Below, in pieces: positions 11,401 to 20,675 of a stretch of 64,000 nucleotides of DNA (positions are counted from its first letter, which is position 1; every line of letters begins with the position of its first letter). The position numbers and the translations under genes were made by a program. The stretch is from Ciona savignyi (taxonomy: Eukaryota > Chordata > Ascidiacea > Phlebobranchia > Cionidae): positions 870,518 to 934,517 of the forward strand of contig CH003163.1 in assembly GCA_000149265.1 (NCBI GenBank), in the 5' to 3' direction. Below the pieces are notes generated by a model, which saw nothing but the letters and a program-made list of their open reading frames with translations, did no database searches and had not been told where the DNA came from.

Positions 11401-14400
11401 AACTTATGGTTTGAACGACTAAACTTTGGACAGCACAACTGTCTTTTTTATCAAAACCTTTAAAATGAGTTATTGTCCCTTCTTTAGCAGCCCAACAGAT
11501 AAGTATGTATTCGAAATTTGAATGTCATTAGTAAGTGTAAGTATGAAATTAACATTCAATGGGATAGTTTTGGTAGGTATATAAAGTATTATATTACCTA
11601 GGATTAAGCTTTAAACAGAAAATAAACAGACAATGGTAATAGGATACAGGTTACATGTTTATGTTCATCCCAGGGGTTGGAAAATGGAGGCGTAATAAAC
11701 TAATAACATAACTTTTTATCAGAACATGCTTATTGCACACTTGTTCCACTGGGTTTTGGTGTTCCTTAAGTTTTTTCCATCTATTATTCAACTTCAATCA
11801 CGCAATGTTCAATAAGTGTCCCAAAAAAAAAACAATAACACAGTGACTAGTTTCGATCTCACAATCTTTCAGATAACAATTTGACACACTGCCACTGAGT
11901 CAAGCTGGTAGACTATGACATTGGTTTTTCAGAAATGTAAAGAATAGTTTAATCAAGATAATCCCTTTTGACTATGTCCCTGAATGTATCAATGCACAAT
12001 TGTCCATATTAAAGCTTAAGCTATGGTAGAACAATGTTTATATGAAATTAAAGTTGTTTTTTTAAAAGAGTGGTACACTTCGCACCTGAGTAAGTTGTCA
12101 ATCGAAATATTACAAACAAAATTAGAAAGTTACCTTCAAAGTTTTGGCGAGTGCCAGTTGTTGGTTGTGCACTTGAAATGCCTCCAGATATCTCTTCTGA
12201 GTGAAATATGCAAACCCTAGGTTTTCCAGTGACTTGCATTCACCCTGACCATCTAGCAGCTGCTCTGAAACCCTGATCCCTTCGTTCATGTAATATATAG
12301 CCCTGTGTTGTAATGTTGGTGATTTAACATAGATATTGTACACCAATTCTGAGTTTTTTAACAGATGCCGTTTTTTGTGGAATTTGATAACAATCTTGTA
12401 ACAAAAACGTCCTAGGACCTTCGTATGGTTCTAAATTTCTATTTTTAATTCTTTTCTATTTTTTTTTTCGTATGGTTCTAAATTTCTATCTATTTTTCCA
12501 ATTAAAAATATTGTTGTAAAAAATATGTTCTAGGTTGCATTGTTCTAGTAATATAACGCCCTGTTTGGTATTATTGGTTTGTTTTTTTCTGTTGGTCAGC
12601 ATATTGGATAGGATAGGATAATTAGAATGTTTATCCGCGTGAATGGGAAAACCAAGGGGGTTAACACACGGGCAATCGTCAGATCACCTCGTGCCCACCA
12701 CCGGGTTTCCGGAGCTATTGGAGTGTGTTGTTATGATAGACATGTTCCTTAAATTTGGTATAACTCATTAATTCGTTCTGTTAATGCAATGTCCGTAAAG
12801 TGCCTTGACCAAGGACACAACCGACTAGCTAGCGACCAACATTTCAATTGAAAGGCGACGCACTTAACCGCTAGACCAACCGGACGGACAAACATTGACA
12901 GCATATCATTCTGTAAGCAGAAAAGTTGTGGAATTAACTGGCAAAATCTATGTGAACACTTACAGTTAAGTATGAGCATCAGTAAACTAAAATATTTTTC
13001 AAAAATGCTGCTGACATTGCTTGGTAAAAACTGTCAAAGGCGATAACGCCAATGCAAACAAGCGTTTCTTTGCGGATTATAGACCAGAAAGAAACTTAAT
13101 GCCCTTTTTTTCTAACGGTGCACATAAAATGTCAGTTCTACACAGAATATTTTTCCAGCAACAGCACGTGGTAAACTGAATATTAACCCACAACATGTAG
13201 TAACTGCATAGAACGGTTTATGAGCAGACCTCAAAACTGTCTGCTTAGCAATGACATTTTATCCACATTTTAATAAAACAAAGATTATTTAGGTATTTTC
13301 CTTCTGTAAACCTCAAAAATTTGTTTCAACATAAATTATTTTTCATCAGCAATTGACTGAAGTGTCTGTGTAGCAAGCAATGCTACCATGCTACTGTATT
13401 TTTTCACAAGTTTTATGAGTAAACCTACCCAAGGCTAAGAATAAGTACTCGGTTTTTAAAGCTATTTTCAACGTACCTACTGAACTGTCCGAGAGTCCAC
13501 AGTGCATTGCTTAAAGTAGAATAAACAGAGCCCGTTAACTTTAAACTGCAGGTGCCTACTGCAACTGCGCATTCCAATATCTGTGATGAAAAAACACAAA
13601 AATAATAGTAAAAAAATAGTAATATTAGGGGTGACAAACTTTAAACTTTAGCAAGTCTCATCAATACAAATCAATACAAAGCCTTAGTAAAGAACAGGAA
13701 TGTGACTACTACAATTTTACTTTAAACTACACATTGCAACTTTCGATATCAGACACTAGATTGTCAGTTGTGTCATTGGGTGGTGTATTTAATGGATGAA
13801 TTGAACGAAAACTGTAAAAATGGAGTATGTAGAAATGGAGTATTAAACATACTACAATATGTCTGGTAACCCAGCAAGATAATTTTATGTTTTTCTGTAC
13901 CGGTATATAACACTCCTTGCATTTTCCCATCTCAAAGCATAAGTATCATAACCTATGTAAAAAACAAACATTTCAAGATACTTAAATAATTTTTTAAACA
14001 ACACTTAAATAATATTTTATTTGGACGAATTTCAGAATAACACTATGATGATATATAAAGCTAGATGAAACAAATTTTATAAATTCCTTACTTCAACAGC
14101 CTTTTGTGTTTCATTATCAGCCAACAAAGCTTGCCCTACAACTGATATAATCACAAACGGATTGTGATTTAAATTCATCTCCTTTAATTGGGATATTACT
14201 GGCGACAGATACGCTGTGGAAAGTAACTCTTTATGCAAAATTAAATTACCTTGTTTATGGAAATACTGTAACCCTACAGTGGTTCATTTAAAAGTATGGC
14301 TGCAAAAATAAGGTAGGCCCAACTGCTTTTTTTAAGTGACTGGGCTAGTACAAAGTTCCATTTTTCGATATTGCTACATGGGATCTAGTTTTAAACTTTA

Positions 14401-15838
14401 GAAACCTCCTATTAAACTTTTCCAATGTCTATAGAATACAGAACTTTATTTGAATTTTCAAGAACCGATTTAACTTGATTTTAAACTAATTTTCCACATA
14501 AAAATACAGATAAAGATGTCTTCCTTTCATAATCGAGGTAATACAGCTGTTATTAAACTGTGATGCTATTCTAATACCACTTACACGTAAGGCTGGAAGC
14601 CATTGAGGTCTCAACTATTTCTTTGAGAAATTTTCGATTTTTAGGATCCAAAACCATTCCATTGCAGTACATAACAAGGGCCGAAAAAGAATTGCCCAGA
14701 AGCTTTAATGCCATGCCCCCATGAAAATAACCCTGCATAAAAATGGTGAATGTTCTTAAGACGTTTAAAACTTTATCAATGCGTTTTGTACCTACTGCAA
14801 CATAAGGCTTTGGGTAAAAAAGGTTATTAACCTATACCATGAGAAAATTAATATTTGTAAATTTTAAAACTAATTGCAAAGTTATTCGCATGTGTCCTTG
14901 GGTCATTTACTTTACAGAAATTGCTTTAAATCACAACAACCAATATTATTTCTAATATTTATATATCAGTACTGATGTACAGTACCAGTACTACATTGTT
15001 TTTAGAGGTGTTTTAACTTATTTTAATCTTTCAATTTTTAAACAAATTTCTGCTGTTTAATAATTTGCACCAACCGTCGGATTACCAGAGCTATTTAAGT
15101 GTGTTGTGCATGATTGAGGCATTCCTCCAATTTGGCAGAACCCATTATTCCACTCAGTTCATGTAATGCCTGCTAATTGCCTTGTCAAAGGACACATGCG
15201 ATTAGCTAGCGACCAGTTTTGAATCTGCAACCATTCGGCTAAAAGGCAATCCATTTGTTTGGGAAATCTAAAGGTAGGGAAAGTGGGAAACCTCACACTA
15301 AAATAAAGATTAGATTAATTTTTTAAAGGAGTTAATTTTAAATATGGGGCTGGAGTTAAAGTAACTTCTAGGGTGAAGATTAGTGTTTAGGAAAGAGTTA
15401 AAATTAATTTCGATAGTTTTGGTGAGCAGTTTCCCTCCTTCCCGCTTTCCCTCCCTTTAGCGTTGGCCCACTTGTACCAAATTATTATTACAATATAGTA
15501 AAATATAAACAACAAGAAAGTTTATGTAAGTATGCTTCGCAGTATACCTGCAAACTTTTCACACTGTTTTTTTTGCATCAAGGACCATTCATTCAACTTA
15601 CTTTGGCGTAGGTCCTGTTAAGTTTAATAGACATATTTGCATCTTGTAATGCTTTCTCATACTTCTTAAGGTGAATTTCTACCACCGAGCGATTACAATG
15701 CAGAATCGCGTTATTTGGTTGATGGTTAATTGCTTCAGTGTACAGCTGTTCTGCCGATCGGAAATCCTTTTTTGAACAAGCAGACTTTGCTCGTTCAGCA
15801 AGGTCTTGTGCCAAAGGTTTATCCCTTGTGGATTGCAT
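2453..15838 (-). CDS. TTC28: TTC28-like TPR/CHAT scaffold protein, 12 exons, 1640 aa
   Basis: Twelve exons join in phase: 15838-15602, 14732-14585, 14213-14092, 13580-13477, 12302-12134, 10756-10464, 9829-9714, 9243-9128, 8041-7904, 7129-6993, 6320-4803 and 4277-2453 (4923 nt, ending TAA). Residues about 8-75 are an N-terminal TPR unit. Residues around 155-215 (PFVIISVVGQALL, SLKLTGSVYSTLSNA) match the conserved TTC28 N-terminal region as I remember it. TPRs continue through about residue 1090 (LGYAHFSLGEFDAAV, LGNLYAGIFSYDKAV). Residues about 1297-1572 are a C-terminal CHAT domain (LLLVPFSLL, LFPLWPV, FWAAFTLFGLP). TTC28 is known as a large TPR scaffold linked to mitosis/midbody. This protein is shorter than human TTC28 and stops soon after CHAT. 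The CHAT His and Cys are absent. Exon 6 (residues about 261-357) includes a Ser/Pro/Lys-rich non-TPR linker. At exon 8, phase selects the upstream of two acceptors 4 nt apart. SINEs sit in several introns. Confidence 0.92.
6705..6872 (+). repeat. SINE, 3' part
   Basis: This copy in the TTC28 intron between exons 10 and 11 has family sequence from GGGTCCAACCAAATTGAA through CACTGCAATAGCTCCAG to an ATAAATATCCTAATC tail. The tRNA-like head is missing. Confidence 0.65.
7215..7385. mobile_element. MITE-like element (shared-core family, copy 1)
   Basis: The core (GGTTGGGATTATTGTTTGGG, then TTAGTTTCCATAGTTTAAG) recurs at 15265-15480 and 16091-16300. The ends are A/G-rich on the left and CCCTCCTTTTAG on the right, and form weak terminal inverted repeats. 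There is no coding capacity. Confidence 0.5.
7430..7795 (-). repeat. Antisense SINE plus an adjacent fragment
   Basis: A full-length but diverged antisense copy covers about 7511-7795, with tail AGGATATTGATGTTTATC and body GTTTACCGGAGCTGTTGCAA. A shorter antisense fragment sits at about 7430-7500. Both lie in the TTC28 intron between exons 9 and 10. Confidence 0.65.
8507..8816 (-). repeat. Antisense SINE, near complete
   Basis: The copy runs from tail repeats GGATAGGATACC through CGTCGGGTTACGGGAGCT and the reverse B-box region CAGTTTCGCACC to a CTAACCGGCCGG head. It lies in the TTC28 intron between exons 8 and 9. Confidence 0.8.
9970..10340. repeat. Two SINE remnants in opposite orientations
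   Basis: A sense remnant with an internal deletion covers about 9970-10060 (TTTTCCCATTCACGGGGAT to ATATCCTATTCTA). An antisense remnant follows at about 10137-10340. Both lie in the TTC28 intron between exons 6 and 7. Confidence 0.6.
10786..11083 (-). repeat. Antisense SINE 30 bp from a splice acceptor
   Basis: This near-complete copy has a GGATAGGATATTCATG tail and AACCAAACTAACTGG head. It inserted only about 30 bp upstream of the acceptor of TTC28 exon 6 (10756), so it borders the branch-point region. Confidence 0.8.
11638..11912 (-). repeat. Degenerate antisense SINE
   Basis: Only scattered blocks of the family remain, such as AATAGGATACAGG at the tail, CTAGTTTCGATCTCACAATC near the B box and a CACTGAGTCAAGCTGG head. 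Confidence 0.45.
12604..12893 (-). repeat. Antisense SINE with a deleted B box
   Basis: The copy runs from GGATAGGATAGGATAATT to CCGCTAGACCAACCGG. A deletion near 12836 removes the GTTTCGCACCTGCAA stretch seen in other copies. It lies in the TTC28 intron between exons 4 and 5. Confidence 0.75.
15060..15252 (-). repeat. Antisense SINE, truncated
   Basis: The SINE body (CACCAACCGTCGGATTACCA, TTAGCTAGCGACCAGTTTTG) is present without the conserved tail. The MITE at 15265 abuts it. Confidence 0.65.
15265..15480. mobile_element. MITE-like element (shared-core family, copy 2)
   Basis: The left arm CTAAAGGTAGGGAAAGTGGG pairs imperfectly with the right arm CCCGCTTTCCCTCCCTTTAG. The core (GGAGTTAAAGTAACTTCTAG, GAAGATTAGTGTTTAGG) is shared with the elements at 7215 and 16091. 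It lies in TTC28 intron 1. Confidence 0.6.
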
Positions 15839-16090
15839 GGTGATTACATATGGACCTAATCATTGCAGCGACTAGGCAATTCATATATTCAGTACTGGTA
15901 ATAAAAGACTGATGTATGCTAGTGTGGAGACAAAAGTTAGTTGTTTTTGTATATGATACTATGTAGTTTTTCAATGGAATTTGTACAAAGACTGGTGAAC
16001 TAGAACAGATAGATGACAATGTAAAACACATTTTCTTCGTGTATAAGTCACAAAATGCAAGTATGTAAAGCTGTATACATCCGGTACCTG

Positions 16091-16300
16091 TAAATACTAC
16101 AGGACCGCTTGGAGCGCATGGAGCGCTTAAATCGCTTGGATCCCTTACTGTACTTCGTAATTACAAAAGCCATGATAATAATGTTAGGGTTGGGGTTAAA
16201 GTTAGTTTTGGGGGTGAGATTAGTGTCTGGGACAGGGTTAGAATTACTTTCCATAGCAATCTAAGTGATCCAAGCGCTCCAAGCGGTCCTGTAGTATTTA
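16091..16300. mobile_element. Palindrome-ended MITE (210 bp) with perfect 26-bp inverted repeats
   Basis: Positions 16091-16116 are the exact reverse complement of 16275-16300, both beginning TAAATACTACAGGACC when read inward. Weaker pairing continues outside. A second GGAGCGC/CGCTTGGA motif follows the left arm. The interior has the same core as the elements at 7215 and 15265 (GGGGTTAAAGTTAGTTTTGG) but different arms. Confidence 0.75.
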
Positions 16301-16398
16301 GAGGCACCCGTATGGCCGTATACATCGAACTCTGAGTACTATCTGTGACATATATAATACGACGCAGTGAACTGATATCGTCATAATCTGGGCAATAC

Positions 16399-16818
16399 TT
16401 AACCCAATACCATATTCAATTCCAGAAAAGAACCTGAAAAGAAAAAAATCAAAACATTTGAATTTTAAAATATATCCTATTAGCACTTTAACCAGAGTAG
16501 CGGAGATGGTTGTCGAAATATGAAACGTATATTTCAATTTATTTATCTTTTATTTAATATATTATGCAGTCTCATATTAAATATGAAAATATAAAAATTT
16601 TACTAATCTACCAACAACTAAACAACGGTTAAATAATACCGAAAACGTCATAATAAATCATACCACCGCAACAAGGGTTAAAATTAAAACTGGTATTTAC
16701 CTTGATGAACCGGTAATTCCCTAACGAGAGAAGCATAAACTGTGTATCCATAGAAACATAGAAGTTTATGTTGTAAAGCGTTGTCCATCTTGTGTCGAGA
16801 GGAGTTGAAAAAACTCAT
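16399..16818 (-). CDS. Candidate small exon(s) upstream of TTC28
   Basis: An ATG at 16818 opens 39 codons ending at a donor CAAG|GTAAAT (exon 16818-16701). The exon could splice to CTTTTCAG|GTTC (16433-16399), giving a 50-residue ORF ending TAA. Alternatively, joining to an ATTAG acceptor just upstream of 15838 would extend TTC28 in frame. The predicted peptide (includes LLCFYGYTVYASLVRELPVH) is unrecognised. There is no homology support, so this is low confidence. Confidence 0.2.
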
Positions 16819-17140
16819 CCGCGAGAATCCCGGATTTTACAGGCGGGATTATTAAAAGCACAAGACTTGTGTACCAGTAGGTGGTAAGCAAGAGCTTAAT
16901 TTCGGCCACCACTCAGAACATGCTGCCTACGACCTATGCAACGTTTGACATTTAATTGAAGGATAAGGTAATTTGATGCGGAAGTAAAAAACGTTCGCCT
17001 ATATATCGAATTTACTGACTCAGTCTGACTCCAAACTCGAGTCCACGCTAGTTTGAACGTTGTTTTAATTATTGTCAAAACGTTGTCAATGAAACACACG
17101 AATAATTCAATGCACTTTACTCGTGAACGCTTTCCTATGA

Positions 17141-17356
17141 ATTGAGTTACAGGGCGACGAGGAAATATTTTTAGCTAAAGTTCAGTCCCACTTGACAACC
17201 AATTTCTTGTCCAAACCAGAGCTGTGGCTTTCTACTTTGTTCTTTCTGTGTCTTCAACCGTTGGAAAATCCCAAAGATAAAACGGGACTTTGGGAATTCC
17301 AGCCCACGTCCGAAGACTGTAAGCTTCGCTCGCAGAAACCAACTATTAGGCCATAA
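17141..17356 (+). CDS. Orphan exon-like frame, possible last exon of an unknown gene
   Basis: An acceptor-like GAGTTACAG is followed by 67 sense codons from 17153 to TAA at 17354-17356. The composition looks protein-like (KPELWLSTLFFLCLQPLENP). No in-frame ATG lies upstream and no matching upstream exon was found on this strand. It could be a terminal exon, a decayed gene or chance. Confidence 0.25.
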   Translation: MELQGDEEIFLAKVQSHLTTNFLSKPELWLSTLFFLCLQPLENPKDKTGLWEFQPTSEDCKLRSQKPTIRP

Positions 17357-17889
17357 GCCAAACCTATAAAAAGCGCTAAAAATAGATTGATTCCAACATC
17401 TCTGGCACTACATGTTTTATACATTTTTAAATTCGTATTGACTTACTTATTATTTTACTAAAAGTTCTCCACAAAATATCCTGCAGTTTTTCCGCTAGGT
17501 GGGGTTTTCTGCACGGTAGTACAACGGATATCTAGGCCAAGTGGAAGTAAAAAAAAACGTTTATTTAGTTTGTGACCCACAGTTCACAAGCGTATAATTT
17601 TTGCTACACTACACGTTATATACTTCCTAATTTTATATTATTCATGCAACAGTTGCTTTAAGGGCAGTTACAGCGTATACAGCCTATATTGTCCGCTAGG
17701 TGACGTTGTATACATACATAAACACCATGTTTTTGATGGTTTCTGCAGTTATCGTACAAATGGATCCTTACTTGCATATGCCTTAAATATAGTTTTTTCA
17801 TGACTATAAAATCACATGTGAAATACCCCAACGCTTTGTATTTATATCGTTTGGTTTAAACGCATGTAACATAAAGAATGCGGTGCTGT

Positions 17890-19330
17890 CTACTCGTCCT
17901 CGGAATCGTGGTCTGTTTTGTATTGAAAGTCTGGCTTGCTGGTATTAACGCAGTTCAAGCATTCACAAAAGTCGGTGCATGAGGATTTGCAAGAGCATCT
18001 CTGCGTCGAGCAATAACCCACCTTACACTTACATTTCACGGTAAGTAATATGTCGGATGTGACAGGGTGTTGTGTCATCCAAAGAATACCAAGTTCTCCA
18101 TTTTGAATTTCCCATCCATGCCCACTTGGTTAGGGTGCATTAATAAATGGTTCCAGAGCTCTTCTGTAAATAGCAGCCTGATGATTTGCCCGCATTAAGT
18201 GTAGACCCAATGCGTTACTGGTTGGTGGCATCCGTTGACCACTGGATTTAGCAGGGCAGAATGACTTATATCGAGCGTAATTAACACCAGTGGCTAGTGT
18301 GTATCCATACACAAAAATTTTCAACACGGTATTCAAGCTTTCGTCTAATTTGAAATTTAGACCTAACTGTACAAATGCCTTGATGTATTCATCTCGGCCA
18401 ATAGCTATACCATAGGCTTTCTTTTTGGCCTTTCCATAAAAGGCGCTAGTGGAGTCGCATCCCGTAAGTGCGTGGAGGCCTACACATGCCTCGGACACGG
18501 TAGATGATAAAGCCACGGTAAGTTTTGTAATGTCTAATATTCGCAGCGAATTTTTGGCTCCGGTGAGCAAATAGATCCTGGCGTCAATCTTTGCAGCAAG
18601 AGACACGCAGATATTGGCCACATCGGTGTCTGGTAATTTAATAATAACTGAATTATACGTGTGGGAGGCATAGGCGGCATGAAGTAATATCCGCGTGTCA
18701 GCTTCGTGGTCGCAAAACAACTCCTGAACATCAGATATACTCTCTGTGCTATAGAGCTAGCTACATATGCAAGATCCAGGGGTTGCGATAGCTTAAGGAT
18801 ATTGCTAGAAGTTGAAATTGCGTCGAAATTAAAGTTGACACGGGGACCCTGTCTTTTAGATGAATGGTATTGTTCTGTTGTCGAATGGGTAGGTGGTAAT
18901 GATCTACGCGATTTTGGTAAAGTTATTCGAACGCTTGTGTGGTTAGGTTGTGTATTGGTAATTTTGCTTTGAATCATTAGGCCTATACCATTTGTAAAGT
19001 GTGTACTACCAGCTTCAGTGATAGTTTCTTCACTAAATTCAATATTGTCCCAAACTAGTATCGTGGGCGTTTCTTTGTCGAACCCCCTTGGAAGTTCGTC
19101 CATTTTAAGCGATTGGAGCTGTGCAAGACTAGTTTCCCAACGTTGTGTATTATCATACGAGGCAGAATGGCCAAACTTGTTAAGCAGATTTACCAACTGT
19201 GAGGAGCCAGTTAGATGACGAACGGCAAGACCAAGGCTTAAGCTCTTTGGCGTTTGTTTTCTACCTTTCGATGCTAAATAGACAATATCCTGACATATAG
19301 ATAGTACCTTACGGTTACATCTTTATTGTA
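17890..19330 (-). pseudogene. Degenerate mobile-element ORF with a C-terminal Cys-rich (CXC-like) motif
   Basis: Reading leftward from about 19330, the frame contains SICQDIVYLASKGRKQTPKS, VRHLTGSSQ and LNKFGHSASY. After a frameshift near 18750 it continues with FCDHEADTRILLHA, PDTDVANI, GLHALTGCDSTSAFYG and NALGLHLMRANHQAAIYRRA. After an in-frame TAA at about 18133 it ends with PSGHGWEIQNGEL and CKCKVGYCSTQRCSCKSSC. This order (HEADTR, TDV, TGCDSTSAF, RANHQAAI, Cys-rich tail) matches a repetitive protein family I recognise from many invertebrate genomes. I cannot name its element class. At least one stop and one frameshift separate otherwise long frames, so it is probably inactive but recent. 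Confidence 0.75.
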
Positions 19331-19813
19331 TTCAACCTCGGATGTTAATACATTTTAATGTTTCCATAACTGATGTATAGAAACCTGTCATAATAAAATA
19401 TTAGGTATTTGACTTAATATAAAAAGGCATTTGCTTTAACCAATTATAAGCCTAAATTAGGTTATTATTATCTGATATCGGAACCAAGTAGCCTAAGCCT
19501 ACGTGATTTGTCCTATTTTTTATTGCCCTATTTTTATTTATATAAAAGTGATCGGCTCTTTCGGTTCAGACCTTAAGGTAGCAACGATTTGCCGCTTCCT
19601 TTAGTTTTGTAATTAAATATAAAAGAAAAATAAAATAAATTAAAACAAGAAAACTTTCGTATATAATTAAGCTTCTGTATCAACCAGTTGACGACCGTCA
19701 GAATGAACGATTGTGATTGGCTGCGCAGTGTTGACTACATTTTAATATTTCAATGGGGACCATAATTAATAGTATTTTTAAAAGTAAAAGTAATAAAATA
19801 CTGCAGGAATTTA

Positions 19814-19912
19814 ATGTAGGCCTATGCATGCTTTTATGGTGCAGTGATTACTTTTATTAACTCTTTAGTTGGTGCATTTCAGAGTGTTTCAGTAAAATCT
19901 TTTTGTAGAGCA
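19814..19912 (+). promoter_or_regulatory. Conserved 99-bp leader of family gene A
   Basis: These 99 bp directly before the ATG match 27973-28071, before gene B, without indels and with about six substitutions. The block contains ATGTAGGCCTATGC and TTTCAG|AGTGTT, a possible splice or trans-splice acceptor. A TATATAAAAG box lies 0.37 kb upstream at 19539-19548. The role is inferred from conservation within a recent duplication. Confidence 0.4.
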
Positions 19913-20449
19913 ATGGGGAAGTGTTTCTCCAGTTTATGTGGTTCCTGTTCTGATGACACTGGTAGTGAGCATAGCTGCAGCGATGACGAAATCCCAATGT
20001 GGGATATGTGGGGTCCACCTACGGAGCTGGAAATATTGCAAGTGCAAATGGCCGGTTATAAAGTTTGGCCAAAATACCCGAAGCCTGGCAACTCCGCATT
20101 TGTTCAACTGCTTACCGAAATACGGAGTTGGAAAACATGGAAGTCAACAATAGATGATTATAACATATTTTCAATGAACTGGGACACAACTGGCGACCCG
20201 TTGTACCTTGGTGTCAAGCCGGAAAAAAAAGATATGAAAATCAAAGTTCGTAAAGCTGAGGAGCCGAGCTCCAATTCCCCTTCATTAAATGACCCGCGTG
20301 TATTTCAATATCAATTGGATATACTAACACATAAACATGTTCTTTACCACACATATAGCAAACAATACGTTGGGCTTGACGAGAGAAATAAACTGATTCT
20401 AGTTGCAGAAAAAAAGAAGGCGACAAAGTTCGTAATACAAACTAGATAG
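19913..20449 (+). CDS. Family gene A: acylated beta-trefoil-like protein, 178 aa
   Basis: This single-exon gene has two close paralogues at 28072 and 30543. I chose the ATG at 19913 over an in-frame ATG 69 nt upstream because the third paralogue also starts Met-Gly and has no such extension. MGKCFSSLCGSC has Gly2, Ser6 and Cys4/9/12, as in N-myristoylated and palmitoylated proteins, so attachment to a membrane inner face is inferred. An acidic DDEIP and the strongly conserved TELEILQVQMAGYKVWP follow. The second half (about residues 70-178) is beta-rich: IFSMNWD, GDPLYLGVKP, RVFQYQLD, QYVGLD, KLILVAE, ATKFVIQ. That rhythm resembles beta-trefoils (IL-1/FGF-like), but there is no firm family match. 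Gene A ends right after FVIQTR, without the tail of gene B. Confidence 0.8.
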   Translation: MGKCFSSLCGSCSDDTGSEHSCSDDEIPMWDMWGPPTELEILQVQMAGYKVWPKYPKPGNSAFVQLLTEIRSWKTWKSTIDDYNIFSMNWDTTGDPLYLGVKPEKKDMKIKVRKAEEPSSNSPSLNDPRVFQYQLDILTHKHVLYHTYSKQYVGLDERNKLILVAEKKKATKFVIQTR

Positions 20450-20608
20450 TGTCAACCACGTGTTTAACCACCACTATTTGTAAAACACATGTCGTATGCC
20501 ATATATTCATGCTACAGTGTCCCTAACCACAATTTGTATTTTATACACTGAATATGTAGTTTTTGTTTCTGCAAGCATAAACGCAACACCGTTTTGGTTT
20601 TTAACGTC

Positions 20609-20675
20609 CCAGGGGAATTCCCCTGGTTTTATCTCCCAAAATTTTGGTTTCTCTGATGAGCAGAAACCAAAATTT
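20609..20675. repeat. Palindrome and hairpin at the array edge
   Basis: CCAGGGGAATTCCCCTGG is a perfect 18-bp palindrome at 20609-20626. Arms 20638-20652 and 20661-20675 form a hairpin of about 15 bp with loop CTGATGAG. The sequence GGGAATTCCCCTGG and the following TTTTATCTCCCAAAATTTT recur in the same orientation near 26972, across about 6.3 kb. Confidence 0.7.

Noticed and set aside
16896..17099. 67-codon minus-strand frame
   Set aside because: There are no splice sites, domain or neighbouring exon to support it, and it looks like a chance frame.
17890..19330. Retroviral or LINE origin
   Set aside because: No reverse transcriptase, integrase or protease motif is present, and the motifs match a different repetitive family.
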